Both the position numbers and the translations under genes were made by a program. From Akebia trifoliata (Eukaryota; Streptophyta; Magnoliopsida; Ranunculales; Lardizabalaceae): a stretch of DNA of 64,000 bases. Where the stretch lies: assembly GCA_017979445.1 (NCBI GenBank), contig CM030711.1:16260922-16324921 (forward strand). Reading direction: 5' to 3'. The notes below the pieces were generated by a model that saw only the letters and a program-made list of their open reading frames with translations, ran no database searches and was not told the origin of the DNA. Numbering within the stretch: the stretch's first letter is position 1; each line of letters begins with the position of its first letter. Of this stretch, positions 58,019 through 64,000 are shown piece after piece.

Positions 58019-58714
58019 CTATTTTCCTTTCTTAATATGATTGACAGCTGCGAATTGATAGGAGTAGTACATTGCCTTGTCCTTTGTCATCTCAATGTCG
58101 ATGAATGGTACATCTGGAGCTCTCCCAGCCGGGATGAGATTTTCTGCCAGCACGGATATCATCTTTTGTCCCATGATAAATTTGACTCTCTGGTGTAGAG
58201 AAGAAGGTACGGCCCCTACTATATGGATCCACAGTCTGCCTAGTAACAAGTTGATTGTTGTTAGTATCTTCATGACTTCAAATGTTACTTCAAAGGTACA
58301 AGGAACTATAGTAATTGGTAGGTCTACCTTTCCCAAAGAATCTCTTCTTGAACTGTCAAAGCCTCGGACAACCTTGTTGTTGGGCTTGACGTGCTACCAG
58401 TCGGCGTTAAGTTTTTGGAAGGTTTCAAGCGGACAGACATTAAGCGCTGAGCCATTTTCAATCAGTACTCTGACAACTATCATGCCCTTGCACATGACCA
58501 TGATGTTTAACGGCTCGACGTGCCCTCGCCCTTCTAGCACAAATTCACTTTCAGTGAAGATAATAGGATTGGGGGCCATGATCTGACCAACCTGCGCCGG
58601 TGAGGTCATTGTAGGTACATGTGATTTTCCCAGAACTCTCAGTAATGCTTCTTGATGTTCCTCTGATTTCTGCATTAGGCCTAGGATATTGATTTGAGCT
58701 GGTTGTTTATTCAA
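58019..58714 (-). pseudogene. Aspartic protease of copy B, active-site Asp changed
   Basis: Same layout as in copy A, but the active site reads VLIENGSALNVCPL: the catalytic Asp codon GAC is GAA (Glu). A stop follows LNADW. The second half (LPITIVPCTFEVTFEVMKIL, INLLLGRLW) is open. It would be inactive even if read through. Confidence 0.85.
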
Positions 58715-58732
58715 TTGATTTACTATATTATG

Positions 58733-59388
58733 CTAACTCTTCCAAATGAGCTTAATGAAGTCTGTAGCTTTCTTGTCTTTCACTTTCTCCTTCTCTTCAT
58801 ACTTGTCAGCTTTATACAGCTTACCCTTTCCTTTTACTTTCCTTTTCTCTTCCTCTGTCACCTCTTTCGTGGTCTTTTTCATTTCTTCCTTCATGCATAC
58901 ACCTTTTTCTAGGGATTTTTGACATCTCCCTGCCCTTGTCATATGGCCAATCTCAGCCACCATGACTTTCTTCATGGTCTCGACCCCTGCGGTAGTGGTG
59001 ATGGTGGTCTCATAGCTCTAGGGCACTGCTTGGTTGGAGTTATAGGGGAATGGTTTGGGTGAATGTATAGTTATGGGAGGTGGATCGGGTTTTACATTAA
59101 GAATGATGGGTGGTGGTAATAGTTTGCATATAGTGGTGGTGGGGGGAGTTATGTGAGGAGTTGACGGAGTGTATGGAATGACGAGCGGTGGACGTGAAGA
59201 TGAAGTGTATGGTATATGGAGGGGGGTCGAGTTGGCCCTTACGAATATGGTGGTGTATAGGGTATAACAAGAGGAGGTCAGGTAGTATTTTGATGGTTTG
59301 GTGATCCGTAAGGTATAACTAAAGGGGGTCGAGTAGTAGTATTTTGATGAATGGGATGGATGGTGAGGTCGGCCAATCTGAGTGGCAA
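58733..59388 (-). pseudogene. Pro-rich then Lys/Glu-rich linker before protease, copy B
   Basis: Collinear with 37911-38630 of A. The charged half (EEMKKTTKEVTEEEKRKVKG) is open from 58975; the Pro-rich half is broken by shifts. The stop at the gag boundary (TAA after NSSQNS) is the same as in copy A. Confidence 0.6.
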
Positions 59389-61171
59389 TTACGAGTTTTG
59401 CGATGAATTTGTTGTATAATGGTTGACTGTGTTAATCGTGGATACCTTTGATTCTTGGGTTAGGTGGACCCTGATTTTTGCCCCAATAGGTGCTATCAAA
59501 TCTGAACGATTGAAGTCGAGTTCTCCGCAGATGGCATTTACCTTGTGCCTACTCCCCTCTCCATTGTGAGTTGGTAAAGGGTTTTGATTGATATTTTGTT
59601 GTTGGGGACAGGTTGGTAGGACCATCTAGGATGAAAGCCTTTTTATCGATCAAGTTCTATACTTGATGTTTGAGCTGCCAGCATTGGTCTGTAGAATGCC
59701 CTGGTGCACCCATGTGAAATTCGCAAAACAGGTTGGGGTTGTACCATGACCCTTTGGCAGCCTCAGGGTTTGGTGTACGTTTTGCAAGATACTCACCCCT
59801 GAGCAAGATTGGCAACAACTCCGATAGTGTCATAGGTAACCTAATCAACACTCTATTTACTATGTTGAGCCGTGCCTGTTGGGTCTGCCCATATAGTGGT
59901 GCCTGCTGTGTGACTGGTGGAGGATTTTCTCGAAATGGATTCTGAGGTGGAGGGTTCCATGTTGGCGGTGCAGGTGCCCATGAAGTCGATGGCGCTTGTG
60001 GTCTTGGTGCTGGTGAAGAGATGAAGAGGGGTCGGTTTGGCTGTACATTGTTGACCTGCGATTCTTCCATCTTCTTTCTTGGAGGCACTGGCTTTCTCTA
60101 AGAAGGGAACCCTACTGTTGCCACCAGACTTCTGAAATCAAATATCAGGCCAGTTCGGATCCCGTCCTCTACCTGGTCTGCTACTTGTACCAGATTCGAG
60201 AATGTGCCCGTGGTGTGCCCCACCAGATGAGTATAGAAAACGTGCCCTAGTGTTGAGATGAACGTGGTGTTCATTTCTTATTCAGTCATTACAGGCCTTA
60301 CTTGTCAGGCTGACTCTCGCTACCTCTGTGCATACTCTTTCATTGTTTTCCTCTGCTTTCTTTTCATTTTAACCATGTCATTCCGGTCCAGACCCACATC
60401 TGTATTGAATCGGTAATTTTGCCAGAACATCTCAGCTAGGTCCTGCTGATTCTTAATGAGTGAGTGGTTCAATCCAGAAAACCATTTGAGTGCCGGTCCT
60501 GTCAAACTCCTCTGAAACAACTGCACTAACAACCTGTCATCTTCGTCATACTGGCACATGGATCCACAATACAATTTTAGATGCGACAGAAGGCACCCTA
60601 CTCCGTTATATTTTTCAAACTCTAGAAACTTGAACTTGACCGGTAATTGAGCATTGGGGTAGAAGCAGAAATCCTTGAATCAAGTCCCACTCATAGTGTT
60701 GAGGCCATTCATCCTCCTCATCTCTTCCTGCAGAGATTCGATTTGCTGAGCCAGTTTTTCATCTGTTGCGCTTTTGGCTTCCGTAGTCCTGTACTCACAT
60801 TCATCGTCGGGAATAACCACAGGGGGTAGTCAATTCTGTGAAATATAGAGTGGAGGCCCCTGGTATTTAGGCACTGTAGGTGGCATTGTGGTATGTGGTC
60901 CCTGTGGAGGTTGCTCGGGTAATTCTTGATTCGACCTGGATGCGTGTTGTTGTATCGTTTGAGCTTGTAGGATGCTGGCATTGGCTAACACAGTACTTAC
61001 TATCTTTTCTTGCCTCTCAATTATCTTAAATAGTGTTGTTATTTGCGGGTCGATACCTGGCGCTTCGGTCACTGGAGGTTGTGCTGGTTCAGAAGAACTC
61101 ATGGTGACGGTAAACAATCTGAGAAAATAGGGAGGCACTTCTGGTTGCTTGAATTTCTTTCGCTTGGCCAC
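59389..61171 (-). pseudogene. gag of copy B
   Basis: From 61171: MAKRKKFKQPEVPPYFLRLF, a polar helix region (LFKIIERQEKIVSTVLANA), a stop after YISQN, then the gag domain proper (FLEFEKYNGVGCLLSHLKLY, MCQYDEDDRLLVQLFQRSL, ALKWFSGLNHSLI, WQNYRFNTDVG, KTMKEYAQR). A Pro/Gln-rich stretch follows, then LPMTLSELLPILLRGEYLAK and the knuckle-like CEFHMGAPGHSTDQCWQLKH. It ends at a TAA before the linker. Stops after AQR and one small shift near 59640 inactivate it. Confidence 0.85.
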
Positions 61172-61284
61172 CTGTGGGTACAGAAGACCAAGCGTTACTA
61201 TCTTGTTTACAAAAAGTAAAGATGCATGATGTTTTATTAGATCAGGTAAAGTTGTTTATTGTGAGTTTTATCGAAAAATAATTT

Positions 61285-61740
61285 CTTGACATGGAGCCGA
61301 CATCAACACGGAGTTGGTAAAATGTTTTACAAAAGAATTACATCAAAACTGAGCTGGCATCAACACGGAGTCGAAAAAATATTTTTGAAAATGAAATTAA
61401 CTCAGTGCGGAGCTGGCATCGACACGGAGTCGGTAAAATATTTTTTTGAAAACGGAATTAACTCAGCGCGGAGCTGGCATCGACACGGAGTCGGCATCAA
61501 CACAAAATTGGCATCAGCACGGAGCTAGTAGCAACTCGGGGTCAATAAATTATTTTAAAAGGTAATTTCATCAGCACGGAGCTGGCATCGATACAGAGTC
61601 AGAAAAATATTTTGAAAAAGTAGTTTCATCATCACGGAGCTGGCATCGACACGGAGTCGGAAAGACATTTTGAAAAGGTAATTTTATCAACACGGAGCTG
61701 GCATCGACACGGAGCCGGGAAAATATTTTGAAAAAAGTAA
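61285..61740 (-). repeat. Tandem repeat, about 58-60 bp, copy B
   Basis: Same CACGGAGCTGGCATCGACAC unit as at 39485-39935, here complete and separated from gag by about 110 bp. Confidence 0.85.
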
Positions 61741-61849
61741 TTTCAGAGATAAATCGTGTTGAAATAACCTATGTTTTTGGTAGCCTCCAATTTAGTTCTC
61801 TGAAATCACCGTCGGCCAGACAGATCTCCAACGAAGAGGCGGCACACAA

Positions 61850-61965
61850 TGACACTCTTAAATCACCTTGTTCCCTGAATAGACGTAGTATATCCCCTCA
61901 TATCAACAGGGTAAGATCTTTCTAGGCACTGACTTTGATCAAGGACTGCAATTGGTGCTTTTTGA
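61850..61965 (-). promoter_or_regulatory. Conserved leader module, copy B
   Basis: The plus strand reads TAGACGTAGTATATCCCCTC, GGCACTGACTTTGATCAA and TGCAATTGGTGCTT; see 40050-40165 and 20990-21375. Confidence 0.55.
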
Positions 61966-62069
61966 AATCTATTTTTTTTTTTTTTTTTTGAAAAAGATTG
62001 AATTCCCTTGAATTGATTAATTGATTGTTATCTTTGTTAGATCATGGACTTGATTTGAAATTTGATACG

Positions 62070-62825
62070 GATATGGGTTGTAGACCTAGTTGGATTGGAT
62101 CTGGGTCGTGGACCCAGTTAAAAATGGATCTGGGTCGTGGACCCAGATGGATTGGATCTGGTTCGTGGACCCAATTGAATTGGATCTGGGTCATGGACCT
62201 AGTTGGATTGGATCTGGGTCGTGGACCCAGTTGGAAATGGATATGAGTCATGGACCCAGTTAAAAATGGATCTGGATCGTGGACCCAGATGGATGGATCT
62301 GGGTCATGAACCCAGTTGGGAATGGATCTGGGCGTGAACCCAGTTAAAAATGGATCTAGGTCATGGACCTAGTTACGAATGGATCTGGGTCGTGGCCCCC
62401 CATTGGATTGGATCTGGGTCGTGGACCCAGTTGAGATGGATCTAGGTCGTAAACCCAGTTGAAAATGGACCTGGGTCGTAACCCAGTTGAAAATGGATCT
62501 GGGTCGTAACCCAGTTGAAAATGGATCTGGGTCGTTGACCCAATTGGATTGGATCTGGGTCGTGGACCCAATTGAAATGGTTCGGATCGTAGGCCCAGTT
62601 GGAATGGATCTGGGTCGTAAACCCAATTGAAAATGGGTCTGGGTCGTGGACTCAGTTGAAACGGATCTAGGTCTTGGACCCAGTTGTAGTGGGTTCGAAT
62701 CTGGGTCGTGGACCCAATCGGTATGGATATGGATCTGGGTTGTAAACCCAGTTGAAATGGGTTTGGATCTGGGTCGCGGACCCCATTGGAAATAAATTTG
62801 GGTCATAAACCCAATTTTGGCGGGT
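62070..62825 (-). repeat. Hairpin array (CTGGGTC-GTG-GACCCAG), copy B
   Basis: Counterpart of 40280-41005. Copy number and order differ slightly, so the array has expanded and contracted since the copies separated. Confidence 0.85.
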
Positions 62826-63081
62826 ACGGGTGGTGGGCCTGATTTAAATGGAAACGAGTGGGGATCCGGTTCGCAAGATTGTTTCGAGTTGGAGAATAGG
62901 TAAATTCTTCCCCCCCCTTATTTTTTTTTTTTTTGTTTTTTTGTTTTTGTTTTGAAAACATTAATTAACAAAATCCATTTTACTTAACTCGTCTAAAACT
63001 TGGGATTTTTCTAAAGGTGTCGTTAATGTTTGACCAATTGTAAGTGGGCCCCTTAAAAAAAAATGGACTGTCGAGTTCACT

Positions 63082-63259
63082 CTGGTCCGTGTTAATGGCA
63101 CGGATGTAACCCTCATTCTGTCATCCGTGTCAAAACACGGTTAAAGCAGTCACTTTTTCAATCGTGTTCCCAACACGGATGAAGTATTAACGGCTTCAAC
63201 CGTGCTCCCAACACGGATGGGATACATTTTTGTCTATCCGTGTCATGGACATGGACCAG
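63082..63259 (-). repeat. Five-palindrome cassette, copy B leader
   Basis: 178 bp, nearly identical to 41281-41459, with a few compensated or single changes (for example ATCCGTGTCAAAACACGG is a better palindrome here than in A). Confidence 0.85.
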
Positions 63260-63987
63260 AAAGAAATCCAGTTTCTGGAATTTCACAGAACTGGTTCTTC
63301 GGTCCACTACTTTTAATGTTCCCTCACTGTTTTTGCTTTCTCACTCCCTGTTTTCCTTTTTTTTGTACATGTATGATGCAACACATTTCCCCCCTCTTAC
63401 CTAGGGGAAGGAAAATAAGAAAATAAAAAAAAGGAACCTATGATCTATGCAACCATGCCTTCTTGGGCTTACAATGTGGGCCTCAAGGCCCAACAACAAC
63501 TAAACCAATACAACTTTTTTTCGAGGGTCGATGTAAAACTTTAAACTTGTGTCATAACATTGTCTAATCGGGCACATGCATGAGTTTAATAGGTGGCTTC
63601 ACGGCTACCCGATCTTAAAACCTCAATGCATACCGAAGTACACATGTCGTTGGTTGGTGATCGGATTTGATGTGTTCATTCTCGACACTTGAAATAACGA
63701 TCTCAAACCGTAGAAATACTAAGCACCGGGGCTAAGTATATTGAGGGTGGGGTGGCTTGGAAATGAGGCTATGCTCGTAAGTGCACACGTGTCATTTTTT
63801 TCATTTCTTTTCATCGACCCCCTTACAATAATACAAGCAACAAAAAATAAATATATATTACAACGTGTACATGTGAGAAAAACAAAAAAAAAAAAAACAT
63901 AGGAAACAACAAACGAACAATGTTAGTAAATAAACAAAATCTTTTTTTTTTAAAACAACTGAGTTGTCACGAGGGATGAGCCATGGT
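63260..63987 (-). other. Leader between palindrome cassette and PBS, copy B
   Basis: Non-coding and almost identical to 41460-42191. Confidence 0.6.
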
Positions 63988-64000
63988 TCCCCAGCGGAGT
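63988..64000 (-). promoter_or_regulatory. Primer-binding site of copy B (cut by the window edge)
   Basis: TCCCCAGCGGAGT on the plus strand matches the start of the site at 42192. The rest of the site and the 5' LTR should follow outside the window. Confidence 0.75.

Larger units (their letters stand above)
42212..64000 (-). mobile_element. Copy B: Tat-lineage element with two antisense genes (runs off the window)
   Basis: In sense (minus) it runs: PBS at the window edge, structured leader, gag, charged linker, protease, linker, RT, RNase H, second RNase H, integrase, about 9 kb of 3' region with two + strand genes, polypurine tract and LTR. The length is at least 21.8 kb without the 5' LTR, in the size range of Ogre/Tat giants. 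Most of gag-pol is in one frame with scattered stops and two shifts, so it is inactive as it stands but not ancient. Confidence 0.85.

Overview
The window is nuclear DNA of a land plant, most likely a eudicot. The evidence is nested Ty3/gypsy LTR retrotransposons with Tat/Ogre-type architecture (tRNA-Arg primer sites, two RNase H domains, extra open reading frames), foldback MITEs, GT-AG introns, and a broken piece of the plant mitochondrial rpl5 gene. I see no intact host gene; essentially everything is transposon sequence of different ages, much of it broken.

Layout. 181-4149 is a short non-coding LTR element (LARD-like, + strand). 4311-7174 holds MITEs, the rpl5 fragment (minus strand) and unassigned AT-rich DNA. 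7175-29773 is a three-level nest. A foldback MITE is split by a + strand gypsy element (element 2, 7441-29683). Element 2 is in turn split inside its integrase by a 17.3-kb minus-strand Tat-like element (element 1, 8457-25746) with a clean 5-bp target duplication, CCGAG. Element 1 has an extra sense ORF, then gag, protease, RT, RNase H, a second RNase H and integrase, all interrupted by stops or shifts. 30100-33265 is a 3.2-kb solo LTR (target duplication CCTCC). It lies in what may be the leader of a FAR1-type gene or MULE whose DNA-binding-domain remnant is at 35041-35690. From 35748 to the end are two minus-strand copies of one large Tat-lineage family: a truncated copy A (35748-42211) and a nearly complete copy B (44524-64000). 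They share a single LTR (42212-44523), as in a tandem dimer.

How the parts relate. In family A/B the gag-pol genes run on the minus strand. Between integrase and the 3' LTR lie two spliced genes in antisense (+ strand): a plant-mobile-domain (PMD) gene with a coiled-coil tail (47132-49723) and a DUF7745/PMD-like gene (50539-52139). A protein resembling the second gene is encoded in SENSE, upstream of gag, in element 1 (about 19510-20600). Element 2 also has an antisense spliced gene downstream of its integrase (26945-28627, minus).

The most striking unexplained signal is a discrete module of about 180 bp made of five tandem palindromes (stem CCGTGT/ACACGG, period about 36 bp). It occurs four times (41281-41459, 44930-45110, 50238-50416, 63082-63259), nearly identical in length but with unrelated flanks: once in the leader of each copy, once just upstream of the DUF7745-like antisense gene, and once at the outer end of the antisense region. 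The leader also holds a second hairpin array, CTGGGTC-GTG-GACCCAG. All calls were made by eye; no search or alignment program was run.
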